Below are positions 10,479 to 21,788 of a stretch of DNA of 64,000 nucleotides, piece after piece (position 1 is the first letter of the stretch; each line of letters begins with the position of its first letter). Origin of the DNA: Sodiomyces alkalinus F11 (Eukaryota > Ascomycota > Sordariomycetes > Glomerellales > Plectosphaerellaceae); NCBI RefSeq assembly GCF_003711515.1, contig NW_021167079.1, forward strand, positions 5,760,385-5,824,384, given 5' to 3'. The notes beneath the pieces are model-generated. The model saw only the letters and a list, made by a program, of their open reading frames with translations. It did not search any database and was not told where the DNA came from. Position numbers and translations under genes: made by a program.

Positions 10479-13400
10479 ATGTCTCAAGTACATTCTCGCA
10501 CAGCTCCCGCGGTAGGAGCTCCTCAGGCTGCAGCGAAGGACGCACCTGTGGTACCTGATATTCCTGCTGCTGCCGTCGCCGCCGCTGCTGCGCCCGCGCC
10601 CGCTGCCGCGACTGACCCCGTCGTCCCGGAGGCTCATGAAGTTGATACCTACCGTAAGCTTCAGAAGAAACCCCGCCCTCAATTCCATTATTCTACCCCT
10701 CTCTCACTGGAGGGGCTTCCCCCCCTTATTTTACTCTTGTCCACGTGGAAAATATCGGCGCAGGCTTCAGCGCTGAAGCAGTAGAGCGAATGATGATTGA
10801 AAATGAAGATGGCTGACTCGGCGTGTTCTCATGTTTAGATCCCCCGCAAAAGATGTTTGAGAGTACGTCCTGACTAGCTGAGGAACATCCCCTCCATCAT
10901 TGCGCCTCCCCCCTTCCAATTCCTGTCAGGCTCGTTGAGACAGTATTTTCCCCGCCCCATGAATCTGATCCCGCCATCCCTGAGTACCTGAGCTGGCCCC
11001 TTTTCCATCGACTTCCTCTAGCTCCTGTAGCTTGACGCTGCCTAGAAGATTTGGGTCCAAGTCCGCCTCTGGAGCTCCACACTTTTTCTTGGCAACGTGA
11101 ATCGCGAGGGAGTGAAAACAGAAAAAGGAAAGGAAAAAAAATCGGGCGGGGCGAGGGGAATGGACTTCAGAATTCAATTTCCCCCAGGCGTTTGTTTCCC
11201 TTCGCCGTGTTGGGACGGGGAGAGCGAGTCGCCTTGAAAGAGGAATGGAGGGGAGAATACTCTCGAAGGATGGGATTAACCAATACTCGCTGCCATGGTT
11301 TCAGTCGTCGCTAACTTTTCTTTTTGACTTTCTGCAGAGCATCCCAGCAAACCCCACCTCAACGGTGAGTTTAGCACGACCCCTGTCCCACCCCAGAATT
11401 TGACACCCTTTGCACCCCTCCTTTTCCCGACCCCCTTTTTCTGAACCCCTCCCGATTTCGGCATTTTGTATGGAGGGGCACAACCGACAATGTACGTCAC
11501 AAGAAGAAGCTGACATTGAATTCCCCAACCTAGGCCTGGAGGAGTACCAGACTTTATACAAGGAATCAATCACCGACCCTAAGAAGTTCTGGGGAACCAA
11601 GGCACGCGAGCTCATCTCTTGGTATACCGATTTTCAAACCGTGCATTCTGGCAGTCTTGCAGGTGGTGACAACGCGTGGTTCCTCGAGGGTACCCTGAAC
11701 GCATGCTACAACCTCGTTGACCGACACGCCTTTAAAGACCCCAACAAGGTCGCCATTATCTACGAGGCCGACGAACCCACCGACGCCCGCAATGTCACCT
11801 ATGGCGAGCTTCTGCGGAACGTCTCACAGGTCGCCTGGACTCTCAAACAAATGGGCGTCCGCAAGGGAGATACTGTCGCCATCTATATGCCCATGATCCC
11901 CGAGGCCCTGGTCGCTATGCTGGCTTGTGTTCGTTTGGGTGCCATCCATTCCGTCGTCTTTGCCGGCTTCTCGGCCGACTCCCTCCGCGACCGTGTTCTC
12001 GACGCCAGGTCCACGGTCGTCATCACCACGGACGAGGGAAAGCGTGGTGGCAAGCTGATCGGCACCAAGAAGATTGTCGACGATGCCTTGAAGCAGTGCC
12101 CTGGCGTGTCGCATGTCCTGGTGTACAAGCGCACTGGTGCCGAGATCCCCTTCACGGAAGGCCGGGACCTCTGGTGGCACGAGGAGGTGGAGAAATGGCC
12201 CGCCTACTTCCCCCCGGTTCCCGTCAACTCCGAAGACCCTCTTTTCCTCCTCTACACCTCCGGCTCGACCGGGAAGCCCAAGGGCATCATGCACACCACG
12301 GGAGGCTACCTTGTAGGTGCTGCGGCCACCGGAAAATACGTCTTCGATATCCACGACGGTGATCGCTACTTCTGCGGCGGCGATGTCGGCTGGATCACCG
12401 GCCACACCTACGTTGTCTACGCCCCTCTTCTCCTGGGCGTCACCACCGTCGTCTTTGAGGGCACCCCTGCGTACCCCACCTTCTCCAGATACTGGGACAT
12501 CATCGAGAAGCACAAGATTACCCATTTCTACGTGGCCCCCACCGCTCTCCGTCTATTGAAGCGTGCTGGCGACGAGCATGTCAGGGCCAAGATGCAGCAC
12601 CTCCGTGTTCTTGGCAGCGTCGGCGAGCCCATCGCAGCAGAAATCTGGAAGTGGTACTTTGATGTCGTCGGCAAGGAGGAGTCCCAGATCATCGATGTAA
12701 GTAACTTACTCGCCGTTCGGTTCCAAGTGCGGACATATGGCACTCGGATGGCTCACGCGCTTATACAATGTCGCAGACCTACTGGCAAACAGAAACGGGC
12801 TCCAACGTCATCACTCCTCTGGCTGGCGTTACTCCCACCAAGCCCGGCAGTGCGTCGCTCCCCTTCTTCGGCGTCGAGCCGGCCATTATCGATCCCGTAT
12901 CAGGTCAAGAGATTCACGGCAACGACGTCGAGGGCGTCCTGGCATTCAAGCAGCCTTGGCCAAGCATGGCCCGGACCGTCTATGGCGCTCACAAGAAGTA
13001 CATGGATACCTATTTGAACGTTTATAAGGGATATTATGTATGTTTTTCTGTTTTCCCCGTTTCACTTTTCACTTTTCATGTTTTATTTGTTTTCGTTTTC
13101 GGGGGTGTCCTTTGGTGGCCCATCGTACTAACCCACCGTGTTTTCTAGTTCACTGGCGACGGCGCTGCCCGAGACCACGAAGGGTTCTACTGGATTCGTG
13201 GCCGTGTGGACGACGTGGTCAACGTCTCGGGCCACCGGCTGTCGACGGCCGAGATTGAGGCTGCGCTCCTTGAGCACCACGGTGTCGCCGAGGCCGCCGT
13301 CGTAGGCGTCGCGGACGAGCTGACGGGCCAGGCGGTGAACGCCTTTGTCAGCCTCAAGCAGCCCAACGATGCCAGCGACGCGCTGCGCAAGGAGTTCATC

Positions 13401-13703
13401 ATGCAGGTGCGGAGGAGCATCGGCCCCTTTGCGGCGCCCAAGGCGGTCTATATCGTGCCCGACCTGCCTAAGACCCGGTCTGGCAAGATCATGCGCCGCG
13501 TCCTGCGGAAGATCCTGGCGGGTGAGGAGGATCAACTAGGCGACATCAGCTCGGTATGTGCTTCTGCTTCCCTCCCACATCATCTTCTTTCACTCTTGGA
13601 GTACGTATTCAGGCTAACCAGATGCTGCTTCTTTTAGCTATCCGATCCGTCGATTGTCGAAAAGATCCTCACCTCCGTACACGAAAGCAGGTCCAAGAAA
13701 TAG
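10479..13703 (+). CDS. acs: Acetyl-coenzyme A synthetase
   Basis: Activates acetate to acetyl-CoA (ATP to AMP plus PPi) in the cytosol or nucleus; needed for growth on acetate and ethanol and as an acetyl donor. Six exons: 10,479-10,653, 11,338-11,364, 11,534-12,696, 12,777-13,037, 13,149-13,553 and 13,638-13,703. All junctions keep phase, giving 698 residues, normal length plus an Ala/Pro-rich N-terminus. Visible motifs are HEVDTY at the end of exon 1, the ATP loop [11 protein letters not shown] (residues 308-318), [19 protein letters not shown] across the exon 3/4 junction, [13 protein letters not shown], and [10 protein letters not shown] with catalytic Lys655, the site usually acetylated for control. 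Intron 1 is long (684 bp) with GTAAGC and GCTAAC..CTGCAG signals, and exon 2 is only 27 bases (HPSKPHLN). Aspergillus facA and Neurospora acu-5 are the classical counterparts. Sure of function; the first two exons are inferred from splice signals. Confidence 0.95.
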
Positions 13704-16700
13704 AAATAAAACCTACACAAGAGAAATGAAGAGAGAGGGGAGCGGAGGGGGACGACTAGACGTGCCCCTGATATGCTTGATATCAACCACGATGAAAGAT
13801 ATGCCTCCGGTTGGATTGATCTTAAAACGATAGCACGTTTTGTAATGTATATATATGTCAGGGTGCGATTACTTTTCCCCTTGTTCCGTTGTTGGACATT
13901 CCATCGGCGTCGTGGATGATTCTGGGCTGCTTGGATTCCCCTTAGACTGGACGGCACCGAACATGGTTGATAATATATACGAAGTAGAGGTCATGCCTTC
14001 AGTGTGCCAGTTCCTCCGCCATCAGGCGGCCTGCACGATTTAGAGCAAGAAAATCTTCAAGACTTCGAAATCTGGGTTTGACTCGCAACGGGATCTCCTA
14101 CCACTACTTTCATACCAACTAACCATCGGTGATTCGAAAGCCCTTACTGCGCCAAATGGTCTCCATGTCGGTGAACCTGATGCTTGGGCATGATTTTGGA
14201 TTGCAGTACTGGATGATCTGACCGACATCCGGAACAATGAATCTACGCAGTTATTCTCGGCCGACGACCTACGGGCTTTGATTCGGCATACATCATAAGT
14301 CAACTTCATCCCGATGCCGAGGCCAACGTTGATACAGCCCCATCTATCCAGCGTCTACGGGTGGAAAGGTTCTCAATGCTAGACTTGTCATCTGCCCAGA
14401 AACGGTCGTGGCGAGGTCGTCTTTTGCGCAGGACAGATATAGCACCCCTGGAGTTGCACAGACAGGCAGTCGATCTTTGCGATACGCACGATCGTCGTAC
14501 TCTTGCCCTTTCGCAGTCCTTCCCAACAGGAGAAGTGGCGACAAGGAAAAATGATACTTGATCTCGCGTTATATGACACGGATGATGACTAGCGATAACG
14601 ATGAAGTCGCGACATGGGCGTTCGTTGCCTTCGACATTTTTACGATCGATCCATGTACGTTGTACACGTAATCGGCGACCTTTAACTCTGCATGGGGCCC
14701 AAATTTAGATCAGACGGATGCAGGCTCATTAGGTACCTTAGGTTTGTCCCTCGATTAGAATCAAGATAACCTCTGGTGTTGTGTCGATCACTGCCACTGA
14801 GCAAGGTCAGACAAGACCAAGCTCATTCAACACAAATCGTCGTTGTATGCCGGACAGCGAGTGCGAGAGATACATAGCTTCTTCGACAGCCCTTTTTATG
14901 ACTGTATGTATTCGTACTCGGATGGTCCGGGGGGTAGTAAGCGGGAGATCATTCCCGCAGATGGTTGGTTCAGAGGGCTGGCCAAAGGCCCAGCCGCCCC
15001 TAGACCGGTAACACGACAGGAGAACGAACACCCAATAGAAACGATTGCAAGGTACCTTTTAATCTGATGAGACGATTCGTAAGCGCGGATGTCTTTCACT
15101 GCCCGCATGTGCAGCAAGCAGGAGGGACGAAAGTAATATGCCGAGAAACCTCTAATTATCCCATGGTGGAGGAAGTGAGAGTTACCCCTCTCGTTTTCTT
15201 TAGACTATTGGGTAGTGTTTATATACGTTTGCCCGCGAAGACTTGTTTGCATCCCACTTTCTTTGTCTGCGGGACTCGAGTGATAATCTTGCATATCCGT
15301 GTTGTACGTTGTATCTACCTAAGTGAGGTACCTAAGGTAGGTGATTAGGTAAGGTATCTACCTTATGTAGAGAGTTCCTTCAGGGCGGGGACGCAAGGTC
15401 CCGTTAGTAATTGCTTACAGTTTGATGCTCAGAGGGCGCTAAGCAAACGGGGGGAAGAAACGAAGAGAGAAACGGCCACAGGATGCCATCACGCGAGGAC
15501 AGTGTTCACCAAAGACGAACGAGAGAGTCTGGCTGGTTGATGGTGCTTTGCTTTCTTTTTTTCTACAGAGTAATGACTTCGTGGTGGACGTGTAATGATG
15601 TGTTCGCCAATGGGAAAAGGGCAACGGAAGGACTGCACTGCCTCCCCGTGGCAAAAGAAGAAGGCGCTTCAGAACGTCCAAAGTTTTCGGTTGTTCCACC
15701 ATATCTGTCGGCGTCATCTCGTGAACGTGTCGTGCGGCGTGCCACTGCCTGCCCCTAATTTCACTTGTCCCGATTTCTTCGTTCGTTTCCCGGACCATCT
15801 CGGGCCAAGCTTAGGTACTCATATGAATCTGGGCAGGTGTGTGGACCCAGCCCCTTGCCGCAGCACGGTTTGGTTTGGGGATGAGCGTGCGTTGGCGGTA
15901 GGAGAATATGAGCGCTTTTATTACGGAGTCGAGTCCTCTAGGTATAAGATGTCCCTTTGAGAACCTTTAGAAGTAGAATATGGGCTGAAGAGAGCTTCTT
16001 TTCTTCTATTATTTTTTATACGTATAAAATAATAGGTTTACGTGCAATTAAGAATAATTAGAGAACTTTCCCTTGCTGGGAGAGGATGACGACGCTGCGT
16101 TGTTCGTGGGTGCTGTCGTCATCCACTCAAAAGACGCGGCATCCTGGCGCTCGCTTTTGTCCGCACCAGGGCAGTGGAATACACGTGTAGATACATCGAG
16201 ACTTGCGTTTTGTGGAGTATTTATAATCCGTATATCAATTTCTCCCTTTTGTGAGGCTAATAGGTACCTGAATGTGGCTTTCGGCATACGTACGGTACAC
16301 GCGTCGTCTAGCAAAATACCGAGATACGTACCTAAGTAGTACTAGCTCCCGATTCCGACTCGGCTAAGCCCCGGTTTCAATTAGCCCCGATCCGCCAAGA
16401 CAATCCGCCCCTGCTTCCACTTCCACTACAACACGTACATACACTACCTAACTCCCGTCCTGCCCTTTCCCCCCCCAGGTCGTCGTCAGCACCTACCCTG
16501 CGCCAAGTTGAGCCTCCCACCGTGGCGTGGCGTTCCTGCTGCTGTTGGTTCCAGGTTCCAAGGTTCTTTTTGACTTTGACTTTTTACGCTACTTTGGACT
16601 TTTAACGCTTCGCTTCCTCTTCTCTTCCATGCCCCTGCCCCGTCAAACCGTTGCCACTAATCTCCCCTCTCCCGCCACCTTTCGACTTACCGAACCTCTC

Positions 16701-17029
16701 AACCAAACGTCTTGACTTCCTCGATCCGGACTCTTGACGATCTTCGCCATCCATCTACCATACTTGTTCATACCAGGCCGTCTGCTGCGTATCCTCACCG
16801 GAAAACACACCAACACACGGCTGCTCTCTACCGTACTGGGAGGAAGGTCTTGACCTACACTTTCACGAGAATTTTCGGACTTTTCAACCTCGATTTATCA
16901 CCGACCTCTTTCTTACAGCTACCCTTCAGCAGCCATCGACTGATGCAATAGTCGTCGTCGAGCCCCGTCCCGTAGTCGGGACATTACTATCACCTCAAAC
17001 GACGGGGATCGTAATATCACTTGATAATC
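13704..17029. other. Long intergenic region between acs and the ADAM gene
   Basis: 3.3 kb with no gene I can support. The first part is the acs 3' UTR. It contains GTACGTTGTAC at 14,655-14,665, GGTACCTTAGGT near 14,732, TACCTAAGGTA at 15,329-15,339, and an AT-rich near-palindrome at about 16,005-16,034. From about 16,440 to 17,029 the sequence becomes pyrimidine-rich with short non-conserved frames, consistent with the promoter and 5' leader of the downstream protease gene. Confidence 0.5.
16005..16034. repeat. Imperfect 30-bp AT-rich palindrome
   Basis: CTATTATTTTTTATAC followed directly by GTATAAAATAATAG. The two arms are exact reverse complements except that the left arm carries two extra T residues. 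It could extrude as a hairpin or be the tip of a small vanished element; no flanking target duplication was seen. Confidence 0.7.
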
Positions 17030-19678
17030 ATGGTTTCCCTACGTTCATTATTCACATTTATTGGTGTATCTGCCATTGTTCAAGATGTCGTCGGTAAGTT
17101 TTGGAATTTGGAATTCACTGCCTCCACCCCCCTGCCCAGTCCAGAATTGCACCGAAGACACCAATCCAAACGACAACCACAACCACAACCACAACTAACA
17201 ATCTTGGCTCCTATAGCAAATAATTCACATAGGAACCCTTTGAAATACATCTCCATACTGGAAGAACCGACCTTCAACACCCCTTCGAAACGCGTTCATT
17301 CCCATTCCTCCTTTGATCTCACCTTTTCCCTCCATGACGGCCAGCAAGACGTCCGTCTGGCCCTCGAACCCAACCACGACATCCTCCAAGACAACTTGCA
17401 AGTCAACTACCTCGCGCCTGACGGGACTTTGAGGCAAGTCGAACACGTACAACGACACGAACACAAGGTCTTCCGCGGCAAGGCCTTTGTCCGACGCGAG
17501 GACCGCTCCGAGTGGACCCACGTTGGATGGGCGAGGATAACGGTCCATCGCGATGGTAAGCACCCCGTCTTGGAAGGGGCTTTCCGTGTCGATGGAGACC
17601 ACCACCACATTCATACCGCCTCCAACTATCGGCGCCTGAGACACCCGCAAGACCCCGACGTCGAGAATGGCCTGGATCCGGACGAGTACATGGTCGTCTG
17701 GAGAGATTCGGACATCATGGATGACTACTACTACTACGACGACTCCCGAGACCTAAAGCGAGACGTGCGCGGTTCCAGGCACTGCGACTCCGAGCAGCTC
17801 TCGTTCAACACAAAGTACGACCCCTGGGCACACGGAGACGAAGAGGACCCGTTGCGAGCCGCGTCCACGAGGTCCTTGTTCGGCAGGCAGATGGACACCG
17901 GGCCGACTGGCGACGACGGTGCCGCCGTCGGTCTGGCTTCGACCATTGGGAGCACCCTGGGCTGCCCCAACACCCGCAGGGTTGCCCTGGTCGGCATCGC
18001 CACCGATTGCACCTACACGGCTGCCTTCAATTCGAGCCAGTCCGTCCGCTCCAACATGATCAACCTCGTGAACGCCGCCTCCGAGGTGTACGAGAACAGC
18101 TTCAACATCTCCCTGGGCATCCAGAACCTGACCATCAGCGACGCCGCCTGCCCCGCGTCTGCCAGCAATCTCGCTCCGTGGAACATCGGCTGCGACCCGA
18201 ATACGAGAATCGGCGACCGCCTGGTTCTCTTCTCCAGGTGGCGCGGCGCCATCGACGACAACAACGCCTTTTGGACCTTGTTCAGCACCTGTGACACGGG
18301 CAGCGCCGTAGGCCTGGCCTGGTTGGGCCAGGTCTGTGTCCAGGGCTCTCAGGACACGGAGGGCAACGACGGTGGCGTCGAGACGGTCTCGTCGGCCAAC
18401 GTCGTCCTCCGCACGCCGCAGAGTGAATGGCAGGTCTTTGCACACGAGGCTGGGCATACGTTCGGCGCCGTGCACGACTGCGACGAGGGCGAGTGCGCGG
18501 CCGTGGGCTCCGACGGCATGCGGCGATGCTGCCCTCTCAGTGCCGACGAATGCGACGCCCGCGCGCAGTTCCTCATGAACCCTTCTACCGGATCCCACCT
18601 TCGGCAGTTCTCTCCGTGTACCATCGGCAACGTCTGCTCGGCGCTTTACCGAAATGCGATCCGATCGGACTGCTTGATGGACAACCGCAACGTCGAGACG
18701 ATCACGGGAAGTCAGTGCGGCAATGGCATTGTCGAGGCCGGCGAGGACTGCGATTGCGGTGGCGCCGAGGAGTGCGGGGACGACCCGTGCTGCAACCCCG
18801 AGACGTGCCGGTTCACGGAGAATTCGGTCTGCGACCCTGCCAACGAGGCATGCTGCACCGGTCAGTGCCGGTTCGCCGCGTCGGGCGCCGTGTGTCGCGA
18901 GAGCACGGGGCTGTGCGACCCGCAAGAGGTATGCCCCGGCGATTCGGGCATGTGCCCCAGCGACCGCCACCTGGACGACGGCGAGTCGTGCGGCGACGAC
19001 GGCGACAACCTGCGCTGCGCGTCGGGCCAGTGCACCTCCCGGGACCAGCAGTGCCAGGTGGCGGTCGGCTCCCGGGATACGAACAACGAGACCACCGCTT
19101 GCGGCTCCCAATGCCAGCTCCTCTGCCGGTCGCCCACGGTCTTTGGGACGGACATGTGCCGGCAACCCGCCAGCCAGTTCTTCATAGACGGGACGCCTTG
19201 CTCCAACGGCGGGAGATGCAGAAACGGCGTCTGCCGTGGGGAGTCTGTCGCCGGCAGCGTGGAGAACTTCTTCCAAGAATATCGTCATATTATTATTCCC
19301 GTGGCCGCGTCTGTCGGAGGTCTTATCGCACTGGCCATCCTTTGGTGCTGCGTCTCGTCGTGCTGCAAGAGGCGTCGGCGCAACAAGGCGGCGAAACAGC
19401 CCCCTAGCCCCCCACCGGCGGCGGCGGCAGCAGCAGCAGCCAACAACGACGGGCACGGCTATGGTGGTGCATGGAACGCCTCGGTTCCCCCGCCCGCTCC
19501 TCCTTCTGTTCCTCCTGTTCCGCCACCGCAGCCACAGATGTCGTCGCAATACGGTTCCTACGGTAACGACCCGCAACGGGATTACCCGTCGAATTACTCG
19601 CAGGGCTCGGGGCCATCCTACCCAGGGCAGTGGATGCCGCAGAGGGGCCAGGGGTCCATGAATACGCGGTATGCCTAG
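17030..19678 (+). CDS. ADM-B: ADAM-family membrane metalloprotease (disintegrin and metalloproteinase, ADM-B type)
   Basis: Predicted type I membrane zinc protease. Two exons, 17,030-17,093 and 17,217-19,678 (841 residues). The 123-bp intron (GTAAGT, ACTAAC, TATAG) is a multiple of three without stops, so the unspliced frame also stays open. Order: signal peptide (about 1-20); propeptide including HSSFDLTFSLHDG; reprolysin catalytic domain from about residue 295 with the zinc site HEAGHTFGAVHD (431-442) and a Met-turn LMNPS; a cysteine-rich disintegrin domain from CGNGIVEAGEDCDCG (about 522); a further Cys-rich part; one membrane span (about 713-737); then a basic stop-transfer stretch and a long Pro/Gln/Tyr-rich cytoplasmic tail. 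Filamentous fungi usually have two ADAMs, ADM-A and ADM-B; the tail favours B, but this is inference. Substrates are unknown. A long minus-strand frame over this gene is a shadow of its GC-rich codons. Confidence 0.92.
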   Translation: MVSLRSLFTFIGVSAIVQDVVGKFWNLEFTASTPLPSPELHRRHQSKRQPQPQPQLTILAPIANNSHRNPLKYISILEEPTFNTPSKRVHSHSSFDLTFSLHDGQQDVRLALEPNHDILQDNLQVNYLAPDGTLRQVEHVQRHEHKVFRGKAFVRREDRSEWTHVGWARITVHRDGKHPVLEGAFRVDGDHHHIHTASNYRRLRHPQDPDVENGLDPDEYMVVWRDSDIMDDYYYYDDSRDLKRDVRGSRHCDSEQLSFNTKYDPWAHGDEEDPLRAASTRSLFGRQMDTGPTGDDGAAVGLASTIGSTLGCPNTRRVALVGIATDCTYTAAFNSSQSVRSNMINLVNAASEVYENSFNISLGIQNLTISDAACPASASNLAPWNIGCDPNTRIGDRLVLFSRWRGAIDDNNAFWTLFSTCDTGSAVGLAWLGQVCVQGSQDTEGNDGGVETVSSANVVLRTPQSEWQVFAHEAGHTFGAVHDCDEGECAAVGSDGMRRCCPLSADECDARAQFLMNPSTGSHLRQFSPCTIGNVCSALYRNAIRSDCLMDNRNVETITGSQCGNGIVEAGEDCDCGGAEECGDDPCCNPETCRFTENSVCDPANEACCTGQCRFAASGAVCRESTGLCDPQEVCPGDSGMCPSDRHLDDGESCGDDGDNLRCASGQCTSRDQQCQVAVGSRDTNNETTACGSQCQLLCRSPTVFGTDMCRQPASQFFIDGTPCSNGGRCRNGVCRGESVAGSVENFFQEYRHIIIPVAASVGGLIALAILWCCVSSCCKRRRRNKAAKQPPSPPPAAAAAAAANNDGHGYGGAWNASVPPPAPPSVPPVPPPQPQMSSQYGSYGNDPQRDYPSNYSQGSGPSYPGQWMPQRGQGSMNTRYA

Positions 19679-19944
19679 GATTTGGCTGGCCCTCTTTTTC
19701 TTTTTCTTTTCCTTTTCCTTTTTATTTTATTTTCTCACGCAACGCCCTATTCTCGTGGTCTTCGTCGTCGGTCACATCCTCGTCGTCGTGGCGGGATGAC
19801 TGGGCTATGCGACCAGGCAGCCCCCACCCCACAGGGCTCGCGAAGAACGACTTTTTGGATACTCCTTGCATAGAATTGGCGTTGGCGTTATCCGGTATCC
19901 CGGCCCTTTTATTGGCATTATTTTCCGCGGCCTTTTCATTCCCC

Positions 19945-19996
<52 letters not shown>

Positions 19997-20720
19997 TGCA
20001 CATTATCGTCTAGGCCTTGGAAGGAAAATAGCCTGTCATAAGAGCTACGGCCGTCTGGGATGAGCACCAACATTTTGTTCATCGATAGCATAGGACGGAG
20101 GGGCCTGTTCTAAGGGGCTGGACACATATATATATACACTGGGGACTATCCACACCATCCTGAGATTTAAAACAAACGACGGCATATATGCATGGCATAG
20201 GCGGTTCGGCGGGATTCACGGCGCAATAGGGTGGAAACACATATACGGATATTGGACTTGGCATCTCGCTCCTTGTCGAGTGACCGAGGTCGTCATAAAG
20301 AGGCTGACGCCTTGGCTTGGATATAACTGGCTGCTCTGGTTCGGAGCTAGCCTATAAGCAATAAAAAGTCAATAACACAGCGGCTTCTGATGTTTACGGG
20401 GTACGACGTGGGTCATGAACCGTGATGGTCGTCGTTTTTCTCGAGTGTTTTCATTGTATCCCAGACAAGTGAATAACGAATGCCTGCTACCTTTCTTTTC
20501 CACGTTTCCACGTTCCCCCATGTCGGTAAGGGGGTTATAGAAATCACGACGCAAACAGCGACAGCATTCGGTGACACGGCAAGAGGAGGGAGGGGGCGGA
20601 CACCTCTTCCCGCGCTGCCGCTGCCACGGGGGGGAAAATAAAGACCAGAGAAAAGACAGGAAGAAAGAAAGAAAAGGAAGGCGGGAAAACCAAAAGAGGT
20701 GGGGAGGAGCGTGCTTCGGT
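19679..20720. other. Convergent intergenic region between ADAM gene and hypothetical gene
   Basis: The 3' flanks of two converging genes. It begins with a CTTTTT-rich tract just behind the ADAM stop and includes the (TC)24 microsatellite. Purine-rich DNA at 20,570-20,690 lies behind the stop of the minus-strand gene. Open frames here are low-complexity and not supported. Confidence 0.5.
19946..19993. repeat. (TC)24 microsatellite
   Basis: Uninterrupted dinucleotide tract, about 270 bases behind the ADAM stop codon, in the probable 3' UTR or spacer. Confidence 0.95.
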
Positions 20721-21788
20721 TCAACGCCGCCTGTGGGCACTGGGCCTTCCAGAGCCGGAGGAGTTCTTGCGCGGGGTGGTCGGGGGGTCGTGGTGATGCT
20801 GGGTGGCGGAATGGTCGTCTTCGTAGCCGCACAGGAGGCGGGTGAAGTAGAGACGGGTGCCTGGGATGCTCTAAGCGCGGAAAGCGTCAGTCTCGTTGTA
20901 GATGCGATGGACTTTGATTTGGAAGAAAAGGTTGGTTGGGGGAAGAGAGGGGGGGGGGGAGGGGCGCGGGATGGGAGGGAAACAAAGAAGAAGAAAGGGG
21001 AAAAGGCAACGTACATCATCCCGACTGGATGCGTACCACATCAGCAGCTCGGGCGTCTCCAGCACGTCCCGGGCCCATTCGCGACGGCGCCAGCTCTCCC
21101 AGCTCTCGCCGGGCGGGCGGCCCCGTCTCAGGTTCGCTGCTGCTGCTGCGGGGGAGGAAGAGGAGGCGGTGGCGGCGGCGGCGGCGGCGGCGACACCCCT
21201 GCCGACTTTACGGCGGAGGTAGCTGTCGTCGGAGCTCTGGTTCGGGTGGAGGTGGCGCGGGGTTCGGACAAGGCCGCCGACAAAGTCGTCTGACGAAGGG
21301 TCGAAGAGGTCGAGGTCTGGTTCGAAATCGAGGTCCATCTCGGCCATGTCGAGGTCCATTTCGGAGGCGGAGTCTTCGTATGGGTCTTTGCCGCGGGCTT
21401 GGCGGTCTCTCATGGACGAGGTGAAGGGTTGGTGGGAGGCAGATGAGGCGGTAGTGGTAGCGGTAGTGGTGGTGGTGGCGGGAGGGTGGGCTGTGCGGAT
21501 GTTGCTTGTTGGGAACGGGGTGTTTAGGGCTGAGCTCATGCTGGTTGTTGCGTGTGTCGAGGTGGCGATGGGCGAAGGGGATGATTCGCCGCTGCTGCTA
21601 GGGGTTGATGGGTAGCCGCTGGTGATGTAATGAAAGAACTGATGAGGGGATTGGAAGTGGTTCTGGTGGTGGTGGTGATGATAGTGATGGTGATTGTCTG
21701 GAGCGAGAGTGTGGGTTTGAGCTTGATGCGTGGGGGAGTTGTTAGATGGGTTGGTGGTGGTCCCGAAATAGGCTGCCGAGGAGGACAT
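20721..21788 (-). CDS. Conserved fungal hypothetical protein, His/Ser-rich with acidic centre
   Basis: Function unknown. Two exons on the minus strand, 21,788-21,015 and 20,870-20,721, joined by a 144-bp intron (GTACGT..CTGAC..TTAG) in phase 0, giving 307 residues. The N-terminus is low-complexity: a His-rich run (about residues 33-42), Ser/Pro/Thr tracts and a TATTTTTATTT stretch. In the middle are acidic repeats of the form MDLDMAEMDLDFEPDLDL, then an RRGRPP motif (AT-hook-like) and a globular-looking C-terminal part with ESWESWRRREWARDVLETPE, LLMWYASSRDD and, after the intron, TRLYFTRLLCGYEDD. The WYA..TRLYFTRLLCG segment across the splice junction reads like a conserved domain and supports the intron. 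A nuclear or chromatin role is only a guess from RGRPP and the acidity. Confidence 0.75.

Noticed and set aside
17753..19576. 607-codon open frame on the minus strand opposite the ADAM gene
   Set aside because: It is a shadow of GC-rich, C-ending codons of the protease. It has Arg/Ala/Val-rich random composition and no recognisable domain.
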